64,000 nucleotides of DNA from Salinimicrobium xinjiangense DSM 19287 (lineage in GTDB: Bacteria > Bacteroidota > Bacteroidia > Flavobacteriales > Flavobacteriaceae). This document shows positions 7,349 to 16,727 of the stretch, piece after piece. The stretch lies in the NCBI RefSeq assembly GCF_000423585.1, contig NZ_AUIG01000026.1, forward strand, positions 1-64,000, in the 5' to 3' direction. The notes under the pieces were generated by a model, which did not search any database, had not been told where the DNA came from, and saw only the letters and a list, made by a program, of their open reading frames with translations. The translations under genes and the position numbers were made by a program. Within the stretch, counting starts at the first letter, position 1. Each line of letters starts with the position of its first letter.

Positions 7349-9817
7349 ATGGCACATGAAGATGATCACATAACAGACATTGGCTCAACCTTTGATTTTA
7401 AAGGTTTTATTCTTAAGGTGCTGAGTTATTGGCAGCTTATCATTCTGTCTATTGCCATTAGTCTTGGAGTTGCCTATTACAATAACGTCCGAAAATTACC
7501 GGTCTACCGCCTTGATAATTCGATCAGTATAAAAGACGATCAAAATCCTTTCTTTACCAGTAATACCAGCCTCACCTTTAACTGGGGTGGAACTTCAGAT
7601 AAGGTGAATACTGCGATTACAATTTTAAAATCCCGTTCTCATAATGAAGAAGTTGTTGAACGTTTGCAGTATTATATAAATTACCTGGAGGATGGAGAGT
7701 ATCAAAGAGTAAATGCTTACGGCAATACTCCTTTTAAGATTGTAGCGGATACAGCCGGATTTCAGGCACTGAACACAACTTTCGAAGTGCGGTTTAAAGA
7801 TCCGGAAACTTTTTCTTTGAGTACTAACTTTTCCGGCGGGAAATCAACAACCTATAATTATGCGACGCAGGAATACCTGCAGGTCGAGGTAGAACAGGGA
7901 AAATTTAGCAGGGACTACAAATTAGGGGATCAGGTTGTTTTGCCTTTCTTTAGCGGCAGTTTTTTGCCTACGGATATTGAGCCTGTTGTTGGCAAGCCAT
8001 TTTATGTGAGTTTTGAGAATTTTGACAGGGTGGTGAACAGGTGGAAAGGGATCTCTGTTAATGCCCAGGGACAGGGTGCATCTGTACTCAACCTGGCACT
8101 AACAGGAAATAACAAAGCAGAGATAGTAGATTATCTTAATGGATCGGTAAGAGTTTTAAGTCAGAATATGCTGGAACGAAAAAATCTCTTTGCAACAAAA
8201 ACTATTCGGTTTATCGACAGCAGTCTTTCTGTTAAATCTCTGGAGCTTCAAAATGTAGAGGATGAATTGAACAGGTTCAGAAATGAGAACCAGATAATTG
8301 ACCTAGGTGCTGAGACGGGGCAGCTTAATAGCCGACTCCAGGGATTGGACGTACGCAAGGAAGCAGTCCAGAGAGAACTCGCCTATTACGAAATTCTGGA
8401 GGATTATCTGAAAACCCGGAGTGACTACTCAGAGGTTCCTGCACCCTCTGTTGCCGGCATTTCTGAAGGAAGTATCGTAGGTGGCGTAGGTCGCATTATT
8501 ACTCTAGCCGAGGAACGCAGGAAATATGAGTATTCCCTACAGCAAAATTCCCCGGTATTTGATAATATAGATAGACAGATCAATGCGGTTAAAGCGGTTC
8601 TGCTCGAAAATCTTAGTTCCTCCCAAAGCCTTCTGCGAAGAGAATTGCAGGAGATCAATAGAGATATGGCTCTGGCGGAAGCTGAAATAAGAAAGTTACC
8701 TCAGGAGCAGCAGGATCTACTTAAGATTGAAAGGAAATACTCCTTAAGTGAAAAAACTTACAACCTCTTTCTTGAAAAACGCAGCGAGGCAGGACTGATT
8801 AAGGCGGCTAATGTGAGCGATGTAATGATAATTGATATGGCCAAAGATACGGGAGGCGGTAAAATTGGACCCAACACTCAACTTAATTATGTGATGGCTT
8901 TAATGGTGGGGGGTATGATCCCGCTCACATTTGTATTCCTCCTGGTGTTTCTTAATACTAATGTGCATAATGCACAGGAGGTGACACGGCTATCTCCCAT
9001 TCCAATCCTGGGGATGATTGGAAGAAGCAGGATGGACACCAACCTCGCCGTTTTCCAGAAGCCCAAATCAGCAATTGCTGAAGGATTTCGGGGCCTACGG
9101 TCGAGTCTTCAGTTTATGTATAAGAAACAGGGAGTAACAGGTTCAAAGACAGTTCTAATTACTTCTTCGGTTTCGGGGGAGGGCAAAACCTTTTGCGCTA
9201 TGAACCTGGCCACAGTGTTCGCGCTGAGTGAAAAGAAAACTGTATTGCTAGGTGCCGATTTACGTAAACCAAAGATCTTTGATGATTTTAAGATCAATAA
9301 TGACGTGGGGGTGGTAAATTATCTCATCGGTCAGGAGACGCTCGATTCCATTATTCAGCCGAGTATGGTGCCATATCTGGATGTGATCACTGCCGGACCT
9401 ATCCCGCCAAATCCTTCTGAATTGCTTATGAATGAGCAGATGGAGGTACTTATGAATGAGCTGAAGGAGCGATATGATTATATTATTATGGATACCCCGC
9501 CTGTAGGGGTGGTGGCTGATGCCCTGAATCTCGTAAAATATGCAGATGCTACTTTATACCTGATACGCCAGGATTACACCAAACGTGGAATGCTGGAGGT
9601 GATCAACGAAAAGTATAGCAAAGGGGAGATCAAGAATATAAGTTTTGTGCTTAACCATTTTGTCCACCGGGCGAAATATGGTTATGGTTATGGCTACGGT
9701 TACGGTTATGGCTATGGCTATGGCTATGGCCAGTATGGAAAAGGATATGGACAACAGGACACCCAAACAAGTAAATTAAAGAAAAAGTGGAAGGAGTTTA
9801 TTAGGAATTTCGAGTAA
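7349..9817 (+). CDS. wzc: Polysaccharide co-polymerase / tyrosine autokinase (Wzc-like)
   Basis: 822 residues. Wzz/GNVR periplasmic part between two membrane helices (about residues 28-48 and 510-535), long coiled coil in between (about 290-480), then a cytosolic BY-kinase domain: Walker A SGEGKT near 608, Walker A' LLGADLRKPK near 633, Walker B YIIMDTPPVG near 710. The tail carries nine YG dipeptides plus two more tyrosines, the likely autophosphorylation cluster. It controls chain length and export with Wza. No Wzb-type phosphatase is seen nearby. The tail-coding hexamer repeat could vary in number without breaking the frame. Confidence 0.93.
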   Translation: MAHEDDHITDIGSTFDFKGFILKVLSYWQLIILSIAISLGVAYYNNVRKLPVYRLDNSISIKDDQNPFFTSNTSLTFNWGGTSDKVNTAITILKSRSHNEEVVERLQYYINYLEDGEYQRVNAYGNTPFKIVADTAGFQALNTTFEVRFKDPETFSLSTNFSGGKSTTYNYATQEYLQVEVEQGKFSRDYKLGDQVVLPFFSGSFLPTDIEPVVGKPFYVSFENFDRVVNRWKGISVNAQGQGASVLNLALTGNNKAEIVDYLNGSVRVLSQNMLERKNLFATKTIRFIDSSLSVKSLELQNVEDELNRFRNENQIIDLGAETGQLNSRLQGLDVRKEAVQRELAYYEILEDYLKTRSDYSEVPAPSVAGISEGSIVGGVGRIITLAEERRKYEYSLQQNSPVFDNIDRQINAVKAVLLENLSSSQSLLRRELQEINRDMALAEAEIRKLPQEQQDLLKIERKYSLSEKTYNLFLEKRSEAGLIKAANVSDVMIIDMAKDTGGGKIGPNTQLNYVMALMVGGMIPLTFVFLLVFLNTNVHNAQEVTRLSPIPILGMIGRSRMDTNLAVFQKPKSAIAEGFRGLRSSLQFMYKKQGVTGSKTVLITSSVSGEGKTFCAMNLATVFALSEKKTVLLGADLRKPKIFDDFKINNDVGVVNYLIGQETLDSIIQPSMVPYLDVITAGPIPPNPSELLMNEQMEVLMNELKERYDYIIMDTPPVGVVADALNLVKYADATLYLIRQDYTKRGMLEVINEKYSKGEIKNISFVLNHFVHRAKYGYGYGYGYGYGYGYGYGQYGKGYGQQDTQTSKLKKKWKEFIRNFE
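9677..9730 (+). repeat. In-frame hexamer repeat (TAYGGY x9) in the wzc tail
   Basis: Nine tandem 6-bp units encode (Tyr-Gly)9 at the end of the tyrosine kinase. Third positions vary (TAT/TAC, GGT/GGC), so the array is not perfectly uniform. Confidence 0.9.
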
Positions 9818-9868
9818 TTGACTTAGAGCATAAATTGGATCTAAGCACCGTATCTGTCTTTTAGTTCA

Positions 9869-10560
9869 CTATTTTTTCTGAATCCATAAATTTCCACCAG
9901 GGTTGTGGTAACATAGTGGCATGGATTCAAAAGATCCCGGTAAGTGTATATGTAAATAATGAGAAAAGAATAATATCTCAAACTCACTATTACACATTAA
10001 AAATGCTTTAATTAAATAGATTTCATTCCAACTTCTGCCCTCATATACCCATTCTTCCGGATATTCAAACGGGTAGAAAATGTCATGAAAATGAATTAAT
10101 ACATCACTCTTTAGAACGGGAAGGATATCGAACAGAACAAAGTTTAAATCACTTCCTGTTTTAGAAACATGGGAACTATCTATAAAAAGCATATCTCCTG
10201 CTTCTAACTGTTGGAAATAAGAGAGATTAATTGATTGAACCTGATTCGCTATAACATTAAAATTTTTGTCCTCTGGATTTAATAAAGTACAGCCTTTCTG
10301 GATTTGGATCTATAAAATTTAAATTAATTTTATTATGAAAAAATACTTCATTGACATCTAACATTAATGCGGAGGAGAAACCGGAACCAACTTCAATAAT
10401 TTTTTTGGGTTTAAAATATCTGATAAAAGAATAAAGAATAATTGCATCCGTGTAAGAATAGAATTTGTTCTTGAAATAATATCTCCTACCCTTTTGCTTT
10501 TCATCCTGAAACGGAATTTGGGAATAAAAACCATTGAATTCCTTTAATAGCTTTAATTTT
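9869..10560 (-). pseudogene. Broken class I SAM methyltransferase (frameshifted, 5'-truncated)
   Basis: Two minus-strand segments form one protein. The upstream part carries KFYSYTDAIILYSFIRYF and IIEVGSGFSSALMLD, a SAM-binding glycine motif. The downstream part carries GDMLFIDSSHVSKTGSDL and VLIHFHDIFYPFEYPEEW, typical of Methyltransf_24. The frames differ; a one-base shift near 10278-10290 restores NPEDKNFNVIANQVQSINL and joins them. At about 10560 the gene abuts a second methyltransferase fragment on the plus strand, and the native start appears lost. Probably non-functional. It was likely a sugar O-methyltransferase of the cluster; that role is inferred. Confidence 0.8.
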
Positions 10561-11103
10561 ATAGATTTTGTTTCTGAAAATGGAGACTTGAAGATTATCA
10601 ATGAAAAATTTGATAACGTTGTAAGCAGCCATTGCATCGAACATCAACCCGATTTAATTCAACATCTTAATGATGTAAGCCAAATATTATTTCCAGAAGG
10701 AAAATATTACCTGATCATACCAAATAAAAGATATTGTTTTGATCATTTTAATTGTGAATCTAAATTGGAAGATGTTTTAAACGCACATGAAGAAAAAAGA
10801 ATAAAACACTCTCTTAGAAGTGTTATCACTCATCGATTATCTATGCAAACACACAATGACCCCTTTATGCATTGGAAGGGAAATCATGGAGAGCGTTCAG
10901 GAGATCTGGGGATTATTAAACAGGCTTTAAGTGAATTTAAAGCTTCAAATTAAATCAATGTTCACGCGTGGTATTTTACCCCTAAAAGTTTTAAAGAAAT
11001 ATTGGCTGGATTAAATAATTTGGGAATGGTGGATTTGCAGGTAGAAAGTATAATTCCAACTAAAAAAAACAATTTTGAATTTTATGTCGTTCTGCAGAAA
11101 TAA
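10560..11103 (+). pseudogene. Broken SAM methyltransferase fragment (internal stop, 5'-truncated)
   Basis: FDNVVSSHCIEHQPDLIQHL, LFPEGKYYLIIPNKRYCFDH and, after a stop, INVHAWYFTPKSFKEIL belong to one Methyltransf_11-like protein. The TAA at 10951-10953 interrupts the frame at a position where homologues would have a coding residue before the (I)xVHxWxFTP motif. The frame then continues to a second stop at 11101-11103. The N-terminal SAM-binding GxGxG part is missing, cut off at the junction near 10560. Decayed gene; function lost. Confidence 0.8.
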
Positions 11104-11355
11104 AACTGATTAAATGCTTAAGTACAAAGTACAGGAAGAATAAAACTTAGCAAAAGAAGATATCTTATTGAAGGGCGGCCTTCCTTTTCTCACCAGTTCT
11201 TTCTCGGCAAAAAAATTGTAGTAACCACTTCATAAAATTCTTTCATATCCAAAGCCCTGGAACTCTTTAGAATGATTGATTCCATTTCAGTAAAATATTG
11301 ATGTATTCCCTAACTTGCATCATCTTTTGGTTTTAAAAACGATGTATTTATTTAA
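11104..11355. other. AT-rich gap with no gene
   Basis: Upstream of the first ABC transporter. A short minus-strand open stretch (MESIILKSSRALDMKEFYEVV) could be a gene remnant, but I cannot assign it. Confidence 0.4.
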
Positions 11356-12213
11356 ATGACAGTGCCTACAATGAAATTGCAAACCAGAGTTTATCAAAAG
11401 GAAACTAATATAAATCCCTTTATACTGCTCAAAGAAATTTTTGGAGATATTTATCGGTCCAGATTTTTAGCCAGGCAATTGGCAGAAAGAGATATTAAAG
11501 CTCAGTACCGTCAATCCTACTTGGGTATTATATGGGCATTTATCATTCCCATTACTACTGCTGCGGTATGGGTATTTCTAAATCTTTCCGGGACAATAAA
11601 GATCACTGATACGGGAATTCCTTACCCTGTTTATGCTTTTACCGGTACTTTACTCTGGTCAATTATCACTGAAGCGATTAATTCTCCCACCGCGAGTACT
11701 TTTGCAGCCAAAGGCTTTATGAATAAAATTAATTTCACCAAAGAGGCGCTGGTATTCTCGGGTATTTATAAATTAATATTTAATTCTTCTATAAAAGTTT
11801 TATTATTGCTCTTATTCGTATTCCTGTTTGGCATTGGATTTCATTGGAAACTGTTGTTACTTCCCTTTGTTATTTTAGGGGCATTGCTCTTCGGAACCAC
11901 CATAGGTCTATTTCTTGCCCCTATAAGTCTGCTGTACAAAGATGTTGGAAAAGTGGTAGTGGTGGGATTTAATTTTTTAATGTATATAACCCCGGTAGTC
12001 TATGCACTCCCAAGGGAGGGTATAATGCGCACACTTATGTTAATTAATCCTTTTACTCCTGTTATACTTACCAGCCGGGATCTCATTACAGGCACCAGTC
12101 CTGAATTTCTCACTTACTATTTTTTAGTATTGGCAGCAACACTACCTCTTTTTTTTCTGGGTTTAATTTTATACCGAATTTCTATTCCCATAATTGTTGA
12201 ACGAAATGCATAG
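11356..12213 (+). CDS. wzm: Polysaccharide ABC transporter permease (Wzm-like), first copy
   Basis: 285 residues, ABC2_membrane family. A conserved cytosolic N-terminus, LAERDIKAQYRQSYLGIIWA, precedes six predicted membrane spans, ending with FLGLILYRISIPIIVERNA. It would move lipid-linked glycan across the inner membrane with the next gene. Its end overlaps the start region of the ATPase gene, so they are translated together. The upstream 1.5 kb is decayed DNA, and no strong promoter was recognised. Confidence 0.92.
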   Translation: MTVPTMKLQTRVYQKETNINPFILLKEIFGDIYRSRFLARQLAERDIKAQYRQSYLGIIWAFIIPITTAAVWVFLNLSGTIKITDTGIPYPVYAFTGTLLWSIITEAINSPTASTFAAKGFMNKINFTKEALVFSGIYKLIFNSSIKVLLLLLFVFLFGIGFHWKLLLLPFVILGALLFGTTIGLFLAPISLLYKDVGKVVVVGFNFLMYITPVVYALPREGIMRTLMLINPFTPVILTSRDLITGTSPEFLTYYFLVLAATLPLFFLGLILYRISIPIIVERNA

Positions 12214-12214
12214 A

Positions 12215-13423
12215 ATGGAGGAAAAGGAAGTTTTAATTGAAGTGGAGAATCTCTCCAAAAAGTTTTGTAAGGATCTTAAGACCAGTTTATGGTATGGAGT
12301 GAAAGATCTTTTTTCCAGTTTAAAAGGAAATAAAGAAGAACGTCTGCTTAGGCCCCGGGAATTTTGGGCCTTAAAGGATATCAACTTTGAGCTTAGGCGC
12401 GGGGAATGTCTTGGACTTATTGGCCATAATGGAGCAGGGAAGTCAACTCTGCTAAAGATACTAAACGGACTTTTAAAACCGGACGCGGGAAAAGTGACCA
12501 TTAAAGGAAAAGTGGGGGCTCTTATCGAACTTGGCGCAGGTTTTAATCCCATACTTACAGGAAGAGAAAATATATATAACAATGGAGCAGTTCTGGGGTT
12601 CACCAGAAAAGAAATAGACCGGAAGCTGGAGGAGATCATAGACTTTGCAGAAATTCGTGAATTTATAGACATGCCGGTACAAAATTATAGCAGCGGTATG
12701 AAGGTGCGTCTGGGATTTGCCATTGCATCTCAAATGGAACCCGATGTATTAATTATAGATGAGGTTTTGGCAGTTGGAGATGTGGGATTTCATATCAAAT
12801 GCCTTAACAGAATATCGGAGCTATTAAAGAAATGTGCAGTTATTTTCGTTAGCCATAGTATGCCTCAGGTAGCAAAAATTAGTACCTCGACATTATTACT
12901 GGAAGAAGGAAAGATGATAAGTTACTCCTCGAATGTCAGTAAGGTCGTGTTAACATATTTAAGCCGTTTCGATATGGAGCAGTCTTTAAAAATTCAACAT
13001 AAAGAAACCTTATTTTCTGAAGTTAAGATCATGGGGAAAGCTTTTGATGAAAATTTAAAAGCATATGTATGTAAAAGAGATGAAGAGATTGAATTTCAAT
13101 ATGACCTCGAGATTTCCCCAAATATTGAAAAATACTGTATTACGTTGGTTTTTAATGACGTGGAACTAAAGCCGGTTGCAGCGGTAACTTCTTTGAGTGA
13201 TAACCAGCCGTTCATTAATAATGGGAGGAGAAGACATATTATCAAAATTAAAAATTATTTTGCGCCGGGGAGATATAGTATTAATTGCAACGCAATAGAA
13301 ATGCTGAACGATAGACAGTGGGGGAAAACTTTATTTCAATATCAAAACCATTTTACCATTTCTGTAATCAATGCTAACAGTTTTACACACGTACCTATAC
13401 AATTAAAAGCAAATTGGAATTAG
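12215..13423 (+). CDS. wzt: Polysaccharide ABC transporter ATPase (Wzt-like), first copy
   Basis: About 402 residues. Walker A GHNGAGKST near residue 70, signature NYSSGMKVRLGFA near 158, Walker B VLIIDEVLAVGD near 180, H-loop FVSHSM. The long insertion before Walker A (KTSLWYGVKDLF...RPREFWAL) is the Wzt/TagH type. Residues from about 250 form a beta-rich C-terminal domain, the part that in Wzt binds the glycan end and decides substrate specificity. Start chosen at ATG 12215; ATG 12206 is also possible and overlaps wzm. The C-terminal domain differs from that of the second ATPase, suggesting another cargo. Confidence 0.92.
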   Translation: MEEKEVLIEVENLSKKFCKDLKTSLWYGVKDLFSSLKGNKEERLLRPREFWALKDINFELRRGECLGLIGHNGAGKSTLLKILNGLLKPDAGKVTIKGKVGALIELGAGFNPILTGRENIYNNGAVLGFTRKEIDRKLEEIIDFAEIREFIDMPVQNYSSGMKVRLGFAIASQMEPDVLIIDEVLAVGDVGFHIKCLNRISELLKKCAVIFVSHSMPQVAKISTSTLLLEEGKMISYSSNVSKVVLTYLSRFDMEQSLKIQHKETLFSEVKIMGKAFDENLKAYVCKRDEEIEFQYDLEISPNIEKYCITLVFNDVELKPVAAVTSLSDNQPFINNGRRRHIIKIKNYFAPGRYSINCNAIEMLNDRQWGKTLFQYQNHFTISVINANSFTHVPIQLKANWN

Positions 13424-13482
13424 TACTGAATAATTTATTCTAAATTTATTTGAACCTGTTTTGACACCTGAAATGAATCCTG

Positions 13483-14244
13483 ATGATAGATCTTAAAAAA
13501 AATATCCAAAAACTTATTAGCCGATATAAAAGTTTACCGTTTCTAAAAAAGGATTTTGAAAGAATCAAATTAGAAATAGATGATATTTATTCATTTCAGT
13601 TACTACAACCTCTTTTGGTAAATAATAGATACCTGCCATTAAATGGAGGGGCTATGCGGCCTATGGGGATTGCTTATATATTAAATGAGATATTGATTAA
13701 TAATAGGAAGAATATATTAGAATTTGGTGCGGGTATTTCCACCATCTTAATAGCAAGATTAATTAAGAAAAATAACTTAGGAATTCAATTGCATACAATT
13801 GAACATAATAAGGAGTGGATAATAGATCTGCAAAGAATGTTAGAAGATGAAGGTTTATCCGATCATGTAGTTTTTATTCATTCTGATCTAAAGGTAGATT
13901 CTAATATAGAAAACTGTAAATGGTATGATGAAAATTTACTGATTAAAAAATTGGAGAAGATGTTCTTTGATTTAGTGATAATTGACGGTCCTCCTGCTGA
14001 TATTCCAAAAATCTCTTTTTCAAGATATCCCATCATTAATTTTATCGAGAAAAGATTGGAAAAAGATTTCTGTATTTTTTTAGATGATGCAAACAGGATA
14101 GGTGAAAGAAAACTTGTCCAGGATTTAAAAATTCTATTTCCTAAAAATAAATCCTCTCATATAAGTAAAACTTTTTTTGTTACTTATAGTGATTTAAATT
14201 TCAATCCCATTCCATTACATTATATACTCCCAAAGAGCTCATGA
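13483..14244 (+). CDS. SAM-dependent methyltransferase
   Basis: 253 residues. ILEFGAGISTILIARLI near residue 80 is the SAM-binding motif I; LHTIEHNKEWI is motif II; FDLVIIDGPPAD is the post-motif acidic strand; FCIFLDDANR follows. It resembles Methyltransf_24-type enzymes found in glycan clusters. It overlaps the next gene by 4 bp (ATGA). Very AT-rich relative to the sugar-enzyme genes at 1-4 kb, suggesting separate acquisition. Target sugar unknown. Confidence 0.75.
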   Translation: MIDLKKNIQKLISRYKSLPFLKKDFERIKLEIDDIYSFQLLQPLLVNNRYLPLNGGAMRPMGIAYILNEILINNRKNILEFGAGISTILIARLIKKNNLGIQLHTIEHNKEWIIDLQRMLEDEGLSDHVVFIHSDLKVDSNIENCKWYDENLLIKKLEKMFFDLVIIDGPPADIPKISFSRYPIINFIEKRLEKDFCIFLDDANRIGERKLVQDLKILFPKNKSSHISKTFFVTYSDLNFNPIPLHYILPKSS

Positions 14245-15014
14245 AAATTGCTGTATATACCGCTATTTTTGGTGAGAAAGATTTACTTCGGGATCCATTA
14301 AACTATGTTCAAGATCCCAATATTGATTATTTTTTAATTACCGATAATAAAAATTGTGAAAGTGACATATATAAGATTATTTTAAAGAAAATCTTTAATA
14401 AAGATATAGCGAAAAATGCACGGTATTATAAGATCTTAGGCTTGGCAGAATTTAAAGGTTATGATTTCTTAATATGGCACGATGCAAATCTACAGTTAAA
14501 ACATAACACCATTCAGGACCTCGTTGATTTGGTTAGGAATAAGCAAATAGCAACTTTTCAACATCCAAAACGAACTAACTTTTATGACGAGGCTATCGCC
14601 TGTATAAGAGATAGAAAGGAGGAGCCACTTACTTTATTTTATCAGTGTCTATATTACTTTTCTAAAAATTATTCCCCTTATTGCGGTTTGTATGAAACTT
14701 CAATTTTGATTAAAAATATGAGTGTTGGTAAAAATAGTTTATATAACAACTGGTGGGATGAAGTAAAACGTTTCAGTCGACGAGATCAAATTTCTCTTCC
14801 AATTGTCTTGGATAAACATAATTCTTTAATAAATATATTGAATGGTGAAAGGTTAAACTCTCCTTATGCTATCTTCCATGAACATGAATATAAAAAATAT
14901 CTTTCAGGAAAAAGAACAGTAAGATGGCCCAGAATTTTTAAGAAATTAATTATAAAACTTATAGAAGGTTTAAATATATTAAGCAGAAACATAAATTCTA
15001 GTAATAAAAATTGA
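14241..15014 (+). CDS. DUF616 / TOD1-MUCI70-like glycosyltransferase
   Basis: 257 residues. MKIAVYTAIFGEKDLL, YFLITDNKN, then NARYYKILG and YDFLIWHDANLQLK match the DUF616 family. That family is known from plant TOD1/MUCI70 and from bacterial capsule clusters and is considered a GT-A-like hexosyltransferase. WHDAN supplies the expected acidic metal-binding residue. FQHPKRTNFYDEA is another family motif. It overlaps the methyltransferase upstream by 4 bp. No membrane segment, so cytosolic. Donor and linkage are unknown. Confidence 0.75.
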   Translation: MKIAVYTAIFGEKDLLRDPLNYVQDPNIDYFLITDNKNCESDIYKIILKKIFNKDIAKNARYYKILGLAEFKGYDFLIWHDANLQLKHNTIQDLVDLVRNKQIATFQHPKRTNFYDEAIACIRDRKEEPLTLFYQCLYYFSKNYSPYCGLYETSILIKNMSVGKNSLYNNWWDEVKRFSRRDQISLPIVLDKHNSLINILNGERLNSPYAIFHEHEYKKYLSGKRTVRWPRIFKKLIIKLIEGLNILSRNINSSNKN

Positions 15015-15110
15015 AGTTTTGTAACTTTTTCTTGTAGTATTAAAAGTATATTAAGATGATTGCCGCATGGCAGTATCATTAAAGAAAAATCAGTCACATT
15101 AAGTATTAAA

Positions 15111-15296
15111 TTAGGAATTAAAAAAGTGGCTAATATTTCTTCGTTGTTTTATAAACATAAGATCATTATACGATAGTCTCTCTGCAGAAGTTCCTTTTAT
15201 ATGTTCAAACCAATAATTAAAATATGACTCCGGATTTTTGGAGAAATTATAAGTTCCTGAAGCAAGAATTACCAGCGCCAATTTAAAAAGAGACAA
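15111..15296 (-). pseudogene. Possible minus-strand gene remnant
   Basis: A short open stretch reads SLFKLALVILASGTYNF, SYFNYWFEHIKGTSAERL and FIKQRRNISHFF. It looks like the C-terminal end of a real protein rather than random sequence, but I do not recognise the family. The surrounding 15015-15398 gap is AT-rich and otherwise empty. Confidence 0.3.
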
Positions 15297-15398
15297 GAAT
15301 TAGAGTCTATGAAAAATTTAAAAAAGGAAGGTGATATTTTGCACCCTTACAGGAAATCATGAGTTTCTTATTGGGGGTATTTTGCACAACGTTTAGCG

Positions 15399-16226
15399 TC
15401 AGAAGCGCCTCAATGCATTTTTGCACATTGAAAGCAAACGTTTTTTTAACATTGATAAATCCATAGAAGAAGAAACCTCTTCCAAATAAAGGTCTTTACG
15501 ATATAAAGCATTTAATTCGTACTTAAATAGGGCTTTGTATCTTTTTTCTATACTGTCATCAAAAGAAAAAGAAATTAAAGGAATATTTCCAATTAAAGAA
15601 GCTGTAATTGCAAATGAAGAAAACTTAGAACACATAATTATTTCTTCACATAAAGTAAGTGCAAAAAAATCTACATATTCAGCACTTACATCTTTATCAT
15701 AGACTGGATTTATAATAATAATCTGTTTATTCAAATTTTCAATAAAAACTTCACGAGTATTAGAATCATCCGAGGTTACGAAAATATGCTTTGGGCTCTT
15801 ATTATTTATTACCTCTAGTGCTTTCGATAAAAACGAGAAAAATTCCTTTTTATCTTTCATAAAATGTGGATGATTATTGTTGTTAATTCTGTCTGTTCCT
15901 CTTATATGAATTCCAATAGGCTTTATGCCATTTTTAAAATGGATATCAAAATTTGGTTTTACCTCTTTACCAGACTTTAAAATTTCATTTTGACTTAAGT
16001 TTACCTTTATTTCAGATAAGGTTTTATAAGGAACATTTTGCTCACTTTTTTCTGATATTTTGAGATGATTTGAAGTAAGCTTGATATCATATGTTCTATT
16101 CTTTATTTTATTGTTCCAAATGTAATTAGCATATTGACCCTCTTTGGAACAAAATGCACTTGCTAAAATAATCTCTTCTATTCTGTTACCAAGTCCATCT
16201 GGTCTACCTAAAATATTAAAATTCAT
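15399..16226 (-). CDS. Fucosyltransferase-like protein (HxRGTD motif)
   Basis: 275 residues, minus strand. An N-terminal GRPDGLGNRIEEIILAS loop and the central GIHIRGTDR motif match the fold shared by NodZ/FUT8 and O-fucosyltransferase-type enzymes, where the Arg binds GDP-fucose. IFVTSDDSNTREVF and FFALTLCEEIIMCSKFSSFA are further typical segments. GDP-fucose is expected from gmd/fcl in this window. No membrane segment is seen. A perfect 12-bp palindrome (CGAATCGATTCG, 16251-16262) lies just upstream of its start and might be an operator. Assignment to an exact GT family is not certain. Confidence 0.65.
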   Translation of the reverse strand: MNFNILGRPDGLGNRIEEIILASAFCSKEGQYANYIWNNKIKNRTYDIKLTSNHLKISEKSEQNVPYKTLSEIKVNLSQNEILKSGKEVKPNFDIHFKNGIKPIGIHIRGTDRINNNNHPHFMKDKKEFFSFLSKALEVINNKSPKHIFVTSDDSNTREVFIENLNKQIIIINPVYDKDVSAEYVDFFALTLCEEIIMCSKFSSFAITASLIGNIPLISFSFDDSIEKRYKALFKYELNALYRKDLYLEEVSSSMDLSMLKKRLLSMCKNALRRF

Positions 16227-16727
16227 TATTTTCTAAATTCTGATTATCGTCGAATCGATTCGTTGAAACTCATTTTAGAATAGATTTCGGATCTTCTGGT
16301 CTGAACTCCAAATTAGTTATTTTTTCTTTTAACACGTCACGAAGTTTTTATAACTCTGGAAGAAGTCTTTTAAATCTTAATATAGCTGGCCACATTCGGC
16401 ACCGGGGCAGTATATTTAAACTTTCAAATTCAGAAGACACTCTGGAAAACACCAATTAGCTTTCATTGACCCTGCAAATGATGCTATTAGTTATGAAATA
16501 TGTAGAACAGAAAGTAGAGGTCATTTGTAAAATGAAAAAAACTGGAGGGTATATATTTCATATAAAATTAAAATTAAAATAGAATCAAGAATATCATCAT
16601 TTTATATAATATTGAAGAGAGTTATCAAATAATTTTTCTTTGTTTAAAAACTAAGGGATCATTTCATTCATTCATTCAGGAATAAGAAAAGAGAAACAAA
16701 ACCTTTAGTAGTATTTTGTAAGAAATT
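16227..16727. other. AT-rich 500-bp gap, possible remnants
   Basis: No intact gene. A short plus-strand stretch near 16440-16535 reads GKHQLAFIDPANDAISYEIC and might be a gene remnant, interrupted by stops on both sides. A 12-bp palindrome lies at 16251-16262. The gap separates the minus-strand transferase from a plus-strand operon. Confidence 0.4.

Noticed and set aside
9554-9766. Minus-strand open frame with alternating Ala-Ile-Thr residues
   Set aside because: It is the shadow of the TAYGGY hexamer tract in the kinase gene.
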